Origin: Larix kaempferi
Lineage: Eukaryota > Streptophyta > Pinopsida > Pinales > Pinaceae
Reading direction: 5' to 3'
DNA length: 64,000 bases
Assembly (NCBI GenBank): GCA_027924585.1
Contig: BSBM01000423.1
Span: 4,736,001 to 4,800,000 of the forward strand
Shown here piece after piece: positions 1 through 11,140 of this stretch. A model generated the notes under the pieces. The model worked only from the letters and a program-made list of their open reading frames with translations, was not told the origin of the DNA and searched no databases. A program made the position numbers and the translations under genes. Within the stretch, counting starts at the first letter, position 1, and the number at the start of each line of letters is the position of its first letter.

Positions 1-561
1 ACCTGTCATGTTTCCAACCCCACATATCTGACCTCAAATGGATTCTCTGAGAGAGAGTTATGCCAAGTGTCGCAACATGACCTGTTTATGGGATAAAACA
101 GTATAGCGAACTTGTACGGAGTGCCACGTGTCACTGGTTCAATTTCAGCCTCTGAAAAAATTACCTATGAAACTAAATTCCGTGCTCTAACTGCCATTTT
201 TTACAGAATTCCATTTGAAGCTTCCTAGCCCAAGTTGTGACCTTTTTTCCTAGGTCACCTATTTATGACTGAGATTTGGAAGAGGCCGAAACCCTAACTT
301 GTACAGATCATAAATCACAAAGTATCATAAATCACAAAGTACAACAAATTAGATGTTATTCTTTGGACACAAGGTAGATGGGGATGTTATCTATGACCTG
401 TAAAAGTTTCAGAACCTGAACCTTCTCCAAAACGGATTTATAGCGAAAGTGCCACGATGACTGGTTTTTGCTATATCAAGCCCTAACCTCCAATTTGTCG
501 CAAGTGCAACAAGTGTCATAAATTCCATACCATGCCTTTCTTCAGGCTAGCTCTAATACCA
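1..561 (-). mobile_element. 5' internal leader of a minus-strand Copia-like element
   Basis: Read on the minus strand, this stretch follows an LTR and a primer binding site and continues off the left window edge. Its reverse complement matches the leader of the plus-strand Copia element at about 1800-2320; for example, the plus-strand segment near 2168-2230 recurs inverted near 60-130 (a shared CAGTGACACGTGG core). No coding sequence is visible. I infer the 5' untranslated leader of a second family member. Confidence 0.65.
550..561 (-). other. Primer binding site of the minus-strand Copia-like element
   Basis: The reverse complement reads TGGTATTAGAGC, one base away from the common plant Copia primer site TGGTATCAGAGC (complementary to the 3' end of initiator Met tRNA). 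It directly abuts the LTR end (TAACA) at 562. Confidence 0.7.
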
Positions 562-1198
562 TGTTAGTTTTTCATCATTTAATTCAATAGATCCAGGATC
601 TTAACTGAAAGAACAACATGTACATCATATCAAGCATAAGAGACAAGAGACACAAAAATATTTCAGCGGGGAAAACCAAGAAGGTGAAAAACCCCGCAAC
701 TTCCTCAGAGATAGAATAAGCATCAATACAAGGATCACAATTATCAAAACCAAGAGATAGATATCTTCAGCAGCATGCTCCTCCTCCACTTGTGCGCACT
801 CCTCCTCTCTCTCACTAATGTGAAGTGAGTGAAATGAGAGTGTGTAAAATGAGAGAGACACACTCTCTATTTATACACTACTTCACTTGTATTTTAACTC
901 TAACTAGGTCGGCCCCAACTTAACCTCTTAACATAATGTTGACTGCGCCGACCCCCACTAGGGTGGTCTAATAACCCTTTAACCCACATGACTCATACAG
1001 AGCCAACCCCATCAAGGTTGTCTAATAACCCATCAAGTATATGTTATGACACTTACAATATAACTTGTGACACTTGCAAGTACAACTGACGACACTTCTA
1101 ATCGGAGGAATAATACATCTCCGTTGGGGATACAATAAAGTACAAATTTAATACATACAATATACAAGTGAATATCTTCCGAAGTTACAAATACATCA
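562..1198 (-). repeat. LTR of the minus-strand Copia-like element
   Basis: The reverse complement starts TGATGTATTTGTAAC, ends TAACA, and resembles the 616-bp 3' LTR at 6470-7085: both share a TGTAACTTC-like start, ACTTGTACTTTATT and an AACATGG end. Divergence from the plus-strand LTRs is substantial, so this is a related subfamily copy and not the partner LTR of the same insertion. Its outer end touches the plus-strand LTR at 1199 with no spacer. Confidence 0.7.
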
Positions 1199-1788
1199 AT
1201 AGAATATTCTACTTGTACTTTATTATTGTAAGTCCGTCGGGGATGTTTTTCCTCCATTTGGAGATGCCATTATTATATTTGGTCATGTAAGAGTCACGAG
1301 GTTAAACCTCCATTGTAAGTTGGGTCGTTAGTACCCAAAAGAATATAATATAAATATTATATTGAGTCTTTCTAGAGAGGTCGGCCCAATTAGGTTATTG
1401 GGGCTGACCTAGTTGGATTAAAAGTTAACTGAAAAGTAAAGTATAAATAGAGAGTGAGTTCCTCTCATTTGTACATTCACTCACTTGTGCAATTCACATT
1501 AGAGGAGAAAGAGAGAGATCTATGGAGGAGGAGGAGTGGCTTGAGTCCAGAGTTTTGTCTTTTTGTATCTCTTATTTGTGAGACATATTTTTGGGGCATT
1601 GTACTTGATTATCTATACTGAGGAAGTTCTTGTTGGGTTTTCTTGCCCTTGAGGGTTTCCCAAGATAAATTGTTTTGTGCTTTGTGATTATGTATCTTTC
1701 AGAGATCCTTATTATGCTGCTATTGTGAATAATGTATTGAATTCTAATGAATTTTAAATATATTCTATGGTAGCATATAATATTAACA
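1199..1788 (+). repeat. 5' LTR of the Copia element (first ~20 bp missing)
   Basis: From about 1201 this aligns with the 3' LTR from about 6491, and it ends TATTAACA immediately before the primer site. The first ~20 bases of the 3' LTR (TGTTAAATTAATGTAACTTC) have no counterpart here because the inverted neighbour LTR begins instead. A TATAAATAG promoter motif lies near 1442. Confidence 0.8.
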
Positions 1789-1800
1789 TGGTATCAGAGC
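1789..1800 (+). other. Primer binding site (initiator Met tRNA type)
   Basis: The sequence TGGTATCAGAGC follows the LTR end directly. It is the standard primer site of plant Ty1/copia elements, complementary to the 3' end of initiator Met tRNA. Confidence 0.9.
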
Positions 1801-3309
1801 TAGACTGCAAAGAGCAGCTTTCAGTAGGGTAAATCTCTCTCTCTTTCTCTGGAAAATAGTCATATTGGAATTTTCAATATAAATCAGTTTTGGCGAAGGT
1901 TCAGTATCTGAAACTTGGATAGGCCAAATATGAAAGGTTCACATACCTTGTGTGTGAGTTTCATCCTCATATTTGTTGTACTTTGGGATATATGATCCAT
2001 GCAAATCAGGGTTCCAACCTCCTCCAGAATTCAATTTTAAACAAGTGACCTAAGGATAAATGCTATATCTCAGGCTAGGAAGATTCAAATAGAATTTTGT
2101 AAGATGTTCCAGAGATTGCACGGACTTTAGTTTCTCAGGTGTGAGTTTCAGAATCCGAAGATGAAACAGTGACACGTGGAAGTCCGTACAAGTTCCCTAT
2201 ACTGAAACAATCCATAAATAGGTCATCTTGGTAAACTTAGCATAAGTTCTGATCGGTGAATCCAATCCTGCTTTAAACTATGGGGTTGGATAGAGGATAT
2301 ATCATAGTATCATAGGAATCTTTTTAAGACCTTGAGGAGCATAAATGTCAGAGATACATCAGAATTAAGACTTGACAAATCTGTAGTAGAAATTGAAGAA
2401 ACTAGGGCATCAAGTTTTTGGAAGATTTGCTCACGGATTTGGGAGAAAGAGTACTTTTCTCAACTCACCCTGAGAAGGCACATCTTTTCAATATAGTTAG
2501 TTCTTCAAGAGCCCGAATTTGGAAAATTAGGTTTTCTCTGTCAAACCTTAGATCAAGGTAGAAGCAGTTTTCAGAAGGACAACTTTACTGAAAGATAGAA
2601 GAACCTCTTATCTATCTCAGCATTGGATAAGAATGGATGCAGTTGTGATTGAAGAAGGAGGTACACATAGAGTCCATTGTATTAATCCATGCAAGAAGAC
2701 TAGGATCGAAAGAGATCCTACCAAACAAACAAAGATAAGTATTTAAGTTGTCATTTTTTTAAATGATAGTGTCCAGTTGTATACACATTTATTTAGGATG
2801 TGTGTTAGAATGTTTGCAGTGATATGCATGTGATGGGTAAGTAGACTATGGTACTATAAAAAATTCCATTGATAATTATCTAGAGTGAAACCTCTTTGCT
2901 GACATATTAGGAGTAGTGCACGCTCTTAATAATGTCATGGTAGAGATGGAAGGAATCTAGAAAGTTATCATATGAATGTGGGATATGAATGAATTTTTTG
3001 TTGAATCATTGGCTAAGATAGCATTATGATAGTGTGACTTATGTTTTTATGCATATATCTGGAAACTATCAAATGGTTCTAACCTTGATACTAAAGTTGA
3101 CTTGTAGGAAAGATCATGTGTACTCTCCTACAAGAGAATAATGATGAGACTTTTTCTAGAGAAAAAGTGACGATGACATTCAAGAAGACTTATAAAATCA
3201 AGCATACTACAAAATTCAAGAATACTTTCTCCAGGATAGAATGATCACCTAGAGTGATGAGGCATCAACCTTTGCTACAAGGTTGAATATGATGGGTGCA
3301 AGAGAGAAC
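1801..3309 (+). other. Copia leader and unrecognisable gag-protease remnant
   Basis: About 1.5 kb between the primer site and the first recognisable pol residues. I see no open frame of useful length and no zinc knuckle or protease motif. The length is too short for gag, protease and integrase core, which supports an internal deletion. Confidence 0.5.
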
Positions 3310-5338
3310 TTGCAACAAAGTTCGAGATATTTGGTTGTCCATTGTTTGCGCATATTCCAAAAGAGAAAAGGACCAAGTTGAATCCTTCCAGAAAGAAAGG
3401 AATCTTTGTTGGATATTGTGAGGTATCCAAGGGATTCAGGATCTATATACCAGGCTATCATCACATGGATATTAGTATGGATGTGACAATTGATGAATAT
3501 GCATCTCTCAAGAGATCCAGAAAGTGCCAACATGAATATGTATATAAAGAAGATGTACCTCCTAGAGTTGAAGGAGGTTGCACCCTCTCCCGATGATGAC
3601 TCCGGAAGATAATGATATGTTGGATCCCCAAGAACCTCCATCCATGGCTATATCTTGCAAGAGAGAACCATCTTGGGCTTGTGAAATTATTCAAGATGCT
3701 AAGAAGTATGGAGCTCCAGAAGGATCCACAAGAGAAAGAAGAGGCCAAAGCCATTTTCCATTTATGTGGCTTTGATGTGTGATCTTGTAGATAAAGAACC
3801 TACTTGCTTTGAAGAGGCCATTCAAAAGAAAGAATGGGTAGAAGATATGATGGAAGAATACCAGTCAATAATAAAGAATGATGTATGGGACATAGTTCCC
3901 AAACCAGAAGGTAAAATTTTGGTATCTTCTAAATGGATATACAAGATAAAACATGTTGCGGATGGAAGTATTGAGAAATACAAAGCTAGGTTTGTGGTTC
4001 GAGAATTCTCTCCGAAGGAAGGAATCGATTATGAGGAAACATTTTCTCCTGTAGAAAGGTACACTTCTATCATAACCATCCTGGCACTAGCATCCATGAT
4101 GAAGTGGAAGTTACACTAGATGGATGTGAAAACAACTTTCCTGAATGGTGTTATTGAGGAGGAAGTGTACATAAAACAACCACAAGGTTTTGAGGTTGAA
4201 AACAAAGAGACGCATGTCTACAAATTAAAGAAGGCTCTATATGGATTGAAGCAAGCTCCAAGAGCTTGGTATGGAAGAATTGATAGTTTTCTGACAAGCT
4301 TGGGCTTTACCAAGAGTAAAGTTGATCCTAACCTTTACTTCAAGTTTATGGATGATGAACCAGTCATATTTTTGCTATATGTGGATGATTTGTTCCTGAC
4401 AGGTGATGAGAAGAGAATATCAAAGTGCAAAGAGAAGATCGCTACAAAATTCGAGATGAAAGACCTTGGCTTAATGCATTATTTTCTAGGTCTCGAGGTA
4501 TGGTAGAGACCAGAGGGAATCTTCCTTAATCAAGGGAAGTATGCAGTGGAAATATTGAAAATATTTGATATGTTGGAGTGCAAATCCATGGCCACATCTA
4601 TGGATACTAACTTAAAGTTATTATCTGATACTTCATCAGAATTAGTGGATGTGACCCTATATAGGCAGATTATTGGGTCGTTGATATATTTGACGAATAC
4701 CAGGCCAAATTTATGCTTTATTGTGAACACCTTGATTCAGTCTCTGGTAGATCCTAGATGTGTTCACCTTGTAGCTGCAAAGCATGTGATGAGGTACCTA
4801 AAAGGTACAATAGACTATGATATCAATTATAGTCGAGAGCATGAGTTCAGACTATATGGTTATATAGATTTTGATTGTGATGGAAGTGTCTCAAACATGA
4901 AGACCACTTCAGGTGGTTGTTACACTCTGGGTTCAGCCATGATCTCATGGCTAAGAAGGAAGCAGTCCAGTGTGGCTCCCAACACTACAGAGGCAAAGTA
5001 TTACAGCTTGTTCTGTGAGTTGAGAAGCCATATGGCTTCGGAAGTTGTTATCAGGTCTGTTTGATCTGGAGTTGGGTATCACACCGATTACATGTGATAA
5101 CCAGAGTTGTATAAAAATGATAGAGAACCATGTGTTGCATGAGAGGTCAAAGCATATAGAAATACTATATTTCTACATCTATGATATGGTGCAGAGAGGA
5201 GATATAAAGCTCCAATACGTGAGCATGGATGAGTAGGTTTCAGATGTGTTAACTAAGCCTGTATCTCGAGTGAAGTTTGAGCACTTTCGTGACAAGCTTG
5301 GTATAGTCCGAAAGGACTTCCCTCGAAAGGGGGAGTAG
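3310..5338 (+). pseudogene. Copia pol remnant: integrase C-terminus, reverse transcriptase, RNase H
   Basis: The reading starts in the integrase C-terminal region (FGCPLFAHIPKEKRTKL, then the conserved IFVGY near 3408). A Copia-type reverse transcriptase follows (SKWIYKIKH at about 3928, [10 protein letters not shown] at 4120, [11 protein letters not shown] near 4237, the catalytic YVDD near 4380). RNase H with the TEAKY motif follows at about 4546-5064 and continues to the tail LTKPVS near 5250. In-frame TAG stops interrupt it at 4117, 4504 and 5234, each where the family normally has glutamine. At least one frameshift lies between 3590 and 3770, and another near 5050 splits RNase H. It should be inactive. 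Confidence 0.9.
5326..5335 (+). other. Upstream polypurine tract (PPT-like)
   Basis: AAAGGGGGAG sits at the very end of pol, where plant Copia elements normally have the tract priming plus-strand DNA and where the 3' LTR normally begins. Here a minisatellite follows instead, and a second, near-identical tract lies at 6461. Confidence 0.55.
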
Positions 5339-5358
5339 TGATGATGATACTGTGGTGC

Positions 5359-5945
5359 AGTGGGATTGATCATCCTTAGATAGAGATTGTCTTAAGTGTT
5401 GATCTTGAGTTGCAGTGGGATTGATCATCCCTAGACAGATATTGTCTTAAATGTTGATCCCGAGTTGTGGTGGGAACAATCATCCCTAGACAGAGATGTC
5501 TTAAATGATTGTGTTGGGATTGATCGTCCCTAGACAAATATGTCTTAAATGATTTTGTTGGGTCTGATCATCCCTAGATAGGGATGTCTTAAATGATTAT
5601 ATTGGGTCCGATCATCCCAAGACAGAGATGTCTTAAATGATTGTGTTGGGTCTAATCATCCCTAGACAAAGATGTCTTAAATGACTGTGTTGGGTTTGAT
5701 CATCCCTAGCCATAGATGTCTTAAATGATTGTGTTGGGTCTGATCATCCCTAGACAGAGATGCCTTAAATTATTGTGCTAGGTCTGATCATCCCTAGACA
5801 GAGATGTCTTAAATGATTGTGTTGGGTCCTATCATCCCTAGACAGAGATAGTCTTAAATGATTATGTTGGGTCCGATCATCCCTGGACAGAGATAGTCTT
5901 AAATGATTGAGGTGGGATTGATCATCCCTAGACAGAGATCCCAAG
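5359..5945 (+). repeat. 44-bp minisatellite in the Copia 3' UTR
   Basis: About thirteen imperfect copies of a unit near 44 bp run head to tail. The core is CATCCCTAGACAGAGATGTC followed by TTAAATGATTGTGTTGGGT. Copies differ by substitutions and small indels, so the array is not freshly amplified. It lies inside the element, between pol and the 3' LTR. Confidence 0.9.
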
Positions 5946-6320
5946 TTTTGAAAGGAAGGATAGTATTAAATGCTTATCCAGCATGGGACTTGATCCCTGT
6001 TCCGAAATGAAGGATCACCAGAGTTGTTTGGACTGAATCCCAAGTTCTGAAAGGAAGGATTGTCCATGATCCCTAGTTCCGAAAGGAAGGATCAAGTGTG
6101 TTGCAGGTGATGCTCCTAATGATGTCCCAGTACTAAAGATGAGGATGCTCTAGTGTTGTATATGATGATGTTCCAGTGCTGAAGATGAGGATGCTTCAGT
6201 GCTGTAGTTCCAGTGCTGAAGATGAGGATTCTCCAGTGCTGCAGATGATGATGTTCTAGTGCTGAAAATGAGGATGCTTCAGTGTTGCAGTTCCAGTGTT
6301 GAAGATGATGATGATCCAAT
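5946..6320 (+). repeat. Two further short tandem repeats in the Copia 3' UTR
   Basis: First, irregular copies of GTTCCGAAAGGAAGGAT lie at about 5945-6095. Then a roughly 22-25-bp unit with core CCAGTGCTGAAGATGAGGAT is repeated about eight times at about 6125-6320. Together with the 44-bp array they fill most of the space between pol and the 3' LTR. Confidence 0.75.
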
Positions 6321-6460
6321 TTTGCTGATGATGACGTTGAAGAAATTCCAATGATTTATAGATGTATCAAATGATGTTGTTTTTGATCCCTCCTCGCTCC
6401 GATTATGTTGTGTAGAGTTACACATGCAGATGTTGTTGTTAGTAGAATACCCTTCTTGTT

Positions 6461-6469
6461 AAGGGGGAG
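6461..6469 (+). other. Polypurine tract next to the 3' LTR
   Basis: AAGGGGGAG directly precedes the TGTTAAATT start of the 3' LTR, the expected position for the plus-strand primer of a Copia element. Confidence 0.85.
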
Positions 6470-7085
6470 TGTTAAATTAATGTAACTTCAAATAATATTC
6501 TACTTGTACTTTATTATTTTAATTCTGTCGGGGATTTTTTTCCACCGTTCGGAGATGTCATTATTATATTTGGTCATGTAAAAGTCATGAGGTTAAACCT
6601 CCATTGTAATTCGGGTCGTTAGTACCCAAAAGAATATAATATAAATATTATATTGAGTCTTTCTAGAGAGGTCGGCTCAATTAGGTTAATGGGGCCGACC
6701 TAGTTGGATTAAAAGTTAAGTGAAAAGTAAAGTATAAATAGAGAGTGATTTCCTCTCATTTGTACATTCACTCAAGTCTTGTGCAATTCACCTTAGAGTA
6801 GAAAGGGAGAGATCTGTGAAGGAGAAGGAGGAGTGGCTTGAGCCCAAAGTTTGGTCTTTTTGTCTCTCTTATTTGTGAGACATATTTTTGGGGTATTGTA
6901 CTTGATCATCTATATTGAGGAAGTTATTGCTGGGTTTTCTTCCCCTTGAGGGTTTCCCAGGATAAATTGTTTTGTTCTTTGTGATTGTGTATCTTTCAGA
7001 GATCCTTATTATGCTGCTATTGTGAATAATGTATTGAATGCTAATGAATTTGCAATATAGTCTATGGTAGCATATAATCTTAACA
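6470..7085 (+). repeat. 3' LTR of the Copia element
   Basis: A 616-bp LTR beginning TGTTAAAT and ending TTAACA. It matches 1201-1788 along its length with scattered substitutions and indels, indicating an old insertion. A TATAAATAG motif near 6734 marks the promoter. Confidence 0.85.
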
Positions 7086-7177
7086 TGGACCCCATCCTCT
7101 ACTATATCAACATAATTTGGATATGGGAGATTTTCCTTTTAGTAGAGTTAGAAGATTCATCCAAGAGTCTTATAGGT
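7086..7177 (-). pseudogene. LINE (non-LTR retrotransposon) fragment, distal part
   Basis: The minus-strand reading contains LLTLLKGKSPISKL followed by GWGP, resembling the region downstream of the reverse transcriptase in plant L1-type LINE ORF2. It appears to continue the LINE at 9586-11140; the two parts are separated by the LTR element inserted at 7178-9585. Too short for certainty. Confidence 0.5.
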
Positions 7178-7838
7178 TCTATTAGAGCATATAACCCTTT
7201 ACCTAGCCACCTAGACCTTGACGTGATAACTCTAGTGGGACAAACCACATCCAAATTGACCTCCTGAGTCAACCCTTAGTTGGAATCATAGAATTGGGAG
7301 CACATTCCTTGATTTAGGGTCCATTCCTTGATCTTGGGAATCGTCCTTGGTTTTAGGAGTGACTAAGCCTGGAACTGGTCGAAGACTAAATGCGTTCAAC
7401 TAATCTAGGTCCTAACTAGCCCTAACTATCCCTAACAAACCCTAAGCACACTAGTTGAGTGGTTTTAGGGATTTGCATGAACATCACTAAGTTAGAACCA
7501 GTGATTGGGGAGTCATGGGTTAGTTAAACTCTTTCTAGATGAGTGTGCATGGCTAACTAAGGGTATTTGGCTCTAGTTTAGCCTGACTAGTCTCCAAGCA
7601 CTATAGAAGTAACTTGAATAGGCTCTTGACCTAATTCTAATTTCCGTTCTATATATTGTGTTCACCGCCATTCATTATAGTTAATGAAATACATCATTAT
7701 TTTATTCTTATCTACTTCTACTTTTTGTCTAATGATCTATGATATCTCATTTGTTACATGATTAGTTGATTGTTGATTTTATTTTCACAGTATCTCTCTT
7801 TAGTTTATGTTCCTATATTTATATGCTAAAATATTACA
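7178..7838 (+). repeat. Left LTR of the short non-autonomous element
   Basis: Aligns with 8906-9585 throughout (shared words include CCTAACAAACCCTAAG, TTTTAGGGATTTGCATG and TTATTTTATTCTTAT). It ends TTACA. It contains a telo-box (AAACCCTAA, 7437-7445) that is conserved in the other LTR. Confidence 0.8.
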
Positions 7839-7850
7839 TGGTATCAAATC
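7839..7850 (+). other. Primer binding site of the short element
   Basis: TGGTATCAAATC directly follows the left LTR. It resembles the initiator Met tRNA primer site TGGTATCAGAGC. Confidence 0.65.
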
Positions 7851-7936
7851 TACAGGGGTACTAAACTAGTCAGTGTTCTAGTGATTTTTGTCAGGGATCA
7901 AGCTTTTGGAGGTTAAAGAAGGGAATTTTCACCCAT

Positions 7937-8090
7937 CAAAGAGCTCATTTACAACCAATAGATAGCTCATTTGAAGCCATTAGAGAGCTCATTTGTATCC
8001 ATTAGAGAGCTCATTTTCAACCATCAAAGAGCTCATTTGTAGCCATTAAAGAGCTCATTTGTAGCCATTAAAGATCTCATTTGCAGCCAT
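7937..8090 (+). repeat. 22-bp tandem repeat inside the short element
   Basis: About seven imperfect copies of a 22-bp unit (core GAGCTCATTTGTAGCCATTA) run in tandem just after the primer site. The rest of the internal region holds a 72-codon open frame (8245-8463) that I do not recognise and do not call as a gene. Confidence 0.8.
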
Positions 8091-8905
8091 GGATCTCATA
8101 TCTCCCCAATCCAGTTGCTACACAGTTGGTATGCTAGATCCAATCTTGTTGAAGGAGGCCTAATAAGTTTCACAACACATGTCCTATGATGATATATTCA
8201 CATACATTCAAAGGATGAAATAGGTCCAAGAATTTTCGCAACAAATGAACTACGAGGACATATGCACATCCATGATCCACCACTCAGTTGAGGAAGACCG
8301 TTTTACAATCCCAAAAGAAGAGGTGATATCCAAATTTATTCTATCCATTAGAGAAATTGTCCCAAATCAAATTCAAATTGAAGATCCATTGGATAACTTG
8401 TCCCAAATCATGTTCTCACAGAAGAATACCGCCAAAATGTCTTGTGATTCTCTAGATCAATAGCTTTTGCTACTACAATTCACCAAGTTCCACACAGAAG
8501 CTTCAAGGGATTTCCTTCATTAGAAGCAAGGAGTGGTCAAGATCCACCATTAAAGAACTTCAAAGTGTTTGGATCTCATGAATGGGATCACACGCAATTC
8601 AAAATAAGGAGTTCACACAGATTTGTAGAGATATTCACAAAGCCTTCCATTGAGAAGCAATTCACCCATTTGAGAGCTACTTTGGGAGAGAAGGAATATT
8701 TTGAGTAGGATTCTTAAATATTTCTCTTCACATAATTTTCTTTTATGGGGTGGGGCGGGAGGTGGTGGTGTCCCATGTTTTTTATTTCATCTTTCCTAGT
8801 CTTGAGATAGTTTTTTTAATGTGTGCATGGGTACCTAATATGGCTACAAATTGTCGGGACCCATTTTTATTTCTAATTTTTTCACCTAGTTAGGCTTATA
8901 GGGGG

Positions 8906-9585
8906 TGTTATAGAAAATAACCCTCTACCTAGACACTTATACCTTGTCTTGATGACTCTAATGGGCCAAACCCCATCCAAGTTGACCATCTGAGTCAAAC
9001 TTGAATTGGATTCCTAGAATTGGGGGTGCATTACTTGATTTTGGGATGCATTCCCTCATTTGAGGAATTGTTCCCTAATTTTAGGAGTGATTGAGACTGA
9101 AACTTGTTGAGTACTAAATGCACTCCACTAATATAGCTCCTAAGTAACGCTAACTAGCCCTAACAAACCCTAAGTTCCCCAGTTGAGTGATTTTAGGGAT
9201 TTGCATGCACATATAGTTAGTTGCTTGCACATCACTTAGTCGAAACTAGTCATAATGGTGTCTTGGGTCAGTTAAACTTAGTATAGGTGAGTGTGCATGT
9301 TTAACTAAGGGTATTTTTCTCTAATTAATCTTGACTAGTCTCCAAGCACTACATGAGCAGTTAAAGTACCCTCCCAACCTAATTCGAATTGGCTTGCTAT
9401 ATATTGTGTCAACTCCATTCATTATAGTTAATAAAATACATCATTATTTTATTCTTATATGCTTCTAGTTTTTGTGTAATGATCTATGATATCTCATTTG
9501 TTACATGATTAGTTGATTGATGATTTGATTTTCACAGAATATTTTTTTAGTTTATGTGCCTAGATCTATATTCTCAAATCTGACA
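8906..9585 (+). repeat. Right LTR of the short non-autonomous element
   Basis: Starts TGTTATAG after a G-rich stretch, ends TGACA, and matches the left LTR. The telo-box AAACCCTAA is at 9165-9173. LINE coding sequence resumes immediately after it. Confidence 0.8.
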
Positions 9586-11140
9586 GGTCCTTTGGAAGAG
9601 TCGAGATGGACCAAGAAGACCAAGATCCATTTGAGTCCCATGAGGAGATTGCTATGCAATGTTTTAAAGCCTCTACTATCCATCCATCTCTTAAGCAAGG
9701 TAAACAATTCTTCATGATTTAGAGGAGGTTGTTCCAAGGTCCCGCTGTCCAAAATTCTAGTGCTAACACCATTCCCTGGGATGCAAGATATAATGTTTCT
9801 AATAATTCGCATCATTGCTTCACAAAGAGACCTAATAGGGGAACAATCATATTATTTTGCATCTCTTTCCAAACTTTGCAACCAATTTGAGGAAAGATAT
9901 TTCTTGAGAAGAGTTGTTTTTCACCAAGCCTTTTGGTCTGAGATTAGGTGCCACAACGTTTGACACCTAGGGATTTTTTCATCAGGGAGGGTTCTTTAAC
10001 CGCAATGCCCCCATTATCACAATATGTTGTCACCATGCTCCATTTGATCAAGTGATATTTTCTGGTATTGGATTTCCCCCCTTTCCAAGAAATTTTCTCA
10101 AAAGAAGGATTAATTGCTGCAAAACCCCTAAGGGGGCTAGAAGAGCCAAAAATTGATAGATGGGAAGGAAGAACAACAATGACTTGAGCAGAACAATTCT
10201 TCACATGGGATTGAGCCATCTTGATCCCCATTCCTACATCCGTTTTTTAATCTTTCCAATTAACAACTTCTGATTCAATAGCTTCATCTTGCTTTAAAAA
10301 ATAGGGATGCCCAAATAGGTGAAAGAGCCCCAACTCTCCACAGCACTAAAATTTAAGCTAGTGGCTATCATCTTAAGTTTGCGAAAGTGAACATTCCATA
10401 AAAAAATGGTATTCTTTTTGTTGTTCATTTCTCATTCCGAGACTTTAAAGTACTGGTCCAAAAGAATTTTGAATCGCTATATTATAGTTATTGAAGAACC
10501 CCCTAACAAAACAATGTCATCAACAAACTGGGAATGATTTATTTCCTTGATGCCATGGATGATGATGATCCCTATAGTTTTATACCTCTTCAGAGTCGAC
10601 CACAATGATGTAAAGAATAGGGGAAAGTGGACATCCTTGTCGAAGACCCCTACAACTCTGGGAAAAACTAGTTGGTTTTCCATTCATCAAGAGGGAGATC
10701 TAGGCTCCCCCCTATACAAGTTTTAATCCAACTGATAACATGGTTAGAAAATCCAAGTTTCTTCATAAATGAAAAAATAAAGGAGTGGCATACTCAGTCA
10801 AAGGCATTGACCATGTCCAACTTTATGATGATTCCTTTTTCTCGTCTCTGCTTGTTGGAGTGTATGGCTTCTTGCACGAGAATAATGTTGTCTAATATTT
10901 GGCAATTTTGCAAGAATCCCCCTCTCCGAGATAAGTCTGGGTAGCATGTTTTTAAGACGAATGACTATAACTTTGGTGAGGATTTTATAAAAGAAATTTC
11001 ATAGGAACATGGGGCAGAATCTAGAAAAGGATGAGGGATTGGTTTCTTTATGGATTTGAACTAAGAAAATAGAGTTTGTTGCCCCTTACTTTATACTTTT
11101 GATTAGTCCATTGAAGCATTTTTTTTAAATCATTAGATCG
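9586..11140 (-). pseudogene. Decayed LINE ORF2: reverse transcriptase and C-terminal region
   Basis: Read on the minus strand from about 11130, the pieces follow plant L1-type LINE order. They are ILTKVIVIRLKNMLP-like sequence near 11000, QNCQILDNIILVQEAIHSNK near 10880, KLDMVNAFD near 10810, SWIKTCIGG near 10730, GLRQGCPLSPI near 10640 and the catalytic-type QFVDDIVLLGG near 10520 (family form FADDT/FVDD). The C-terminal part has SWKGGKSNTRKYHLIKW near 10080 and IPGNGVSTRI near 9770. Frameshifts and stops occur throughout. No endonuclease domain is visible above 11140, so it is also 5'-truncated. A short continuation lies at 7086-7177. Confidence 0.8.

Larger units (their letters stand above)
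1199..7085 (+). mobile_element. Decayed Ty1/copia LTR retrotransposon with expanded 3' UTR
   Basis: Two similar LTRs flank a tRNA-type primer site, a leader, a partial pol gene and a polypurine tract. Gag, protease and the integrase catalytic core are not recognisable between 1801 and 3309, so the element seems internally deleted as well as mutated. Pol carries three in-frame TAG stops. Between pol and the 3' LTR lies about 1.1 kb of tandem repeats that autonomous Copia elements normally lack. The right end abuts LINE sequence at 7086; the left end abuts an inverted relative, so no target duplication can be read. Confidence 0.85.
7178..9585 (+). mobile_element. Short non-autonomous LTR retrotransposon (TRIM/LARD-like)
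   Basis: Two direct repeats of about 661 and 680 bp flank an internal region of only ~1.07 kb with no gag or pol. A primer-site-like TGGTATCAAATC follows the left repeat and a G-run (ATAGGGGG) precedes the right repeat, which starts TGTTATAG and ends TGACA. Both flanks read as the same minus-strand LINE, so this is an insertion. The 4-bp word AGGT is shared by both flanks but no clean 5-bp target duplication survives. It would need enzymes in trans, probably from a Copia element given its primer site. Confidence 0.75.

Noticed and set aside
7415-7450. Telomere-like CCCTAA words.
   Set aside because: Only a few irregular copies within an LTR, repeated in the partner LTR; better read as a telo-box motif than as interstitial telomere.
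8245-8463. 72-codon open frame inside the short LTR element.
   Set aside because: No recognisable domain, and the element has no other coding sequence; length is compatible with chance.
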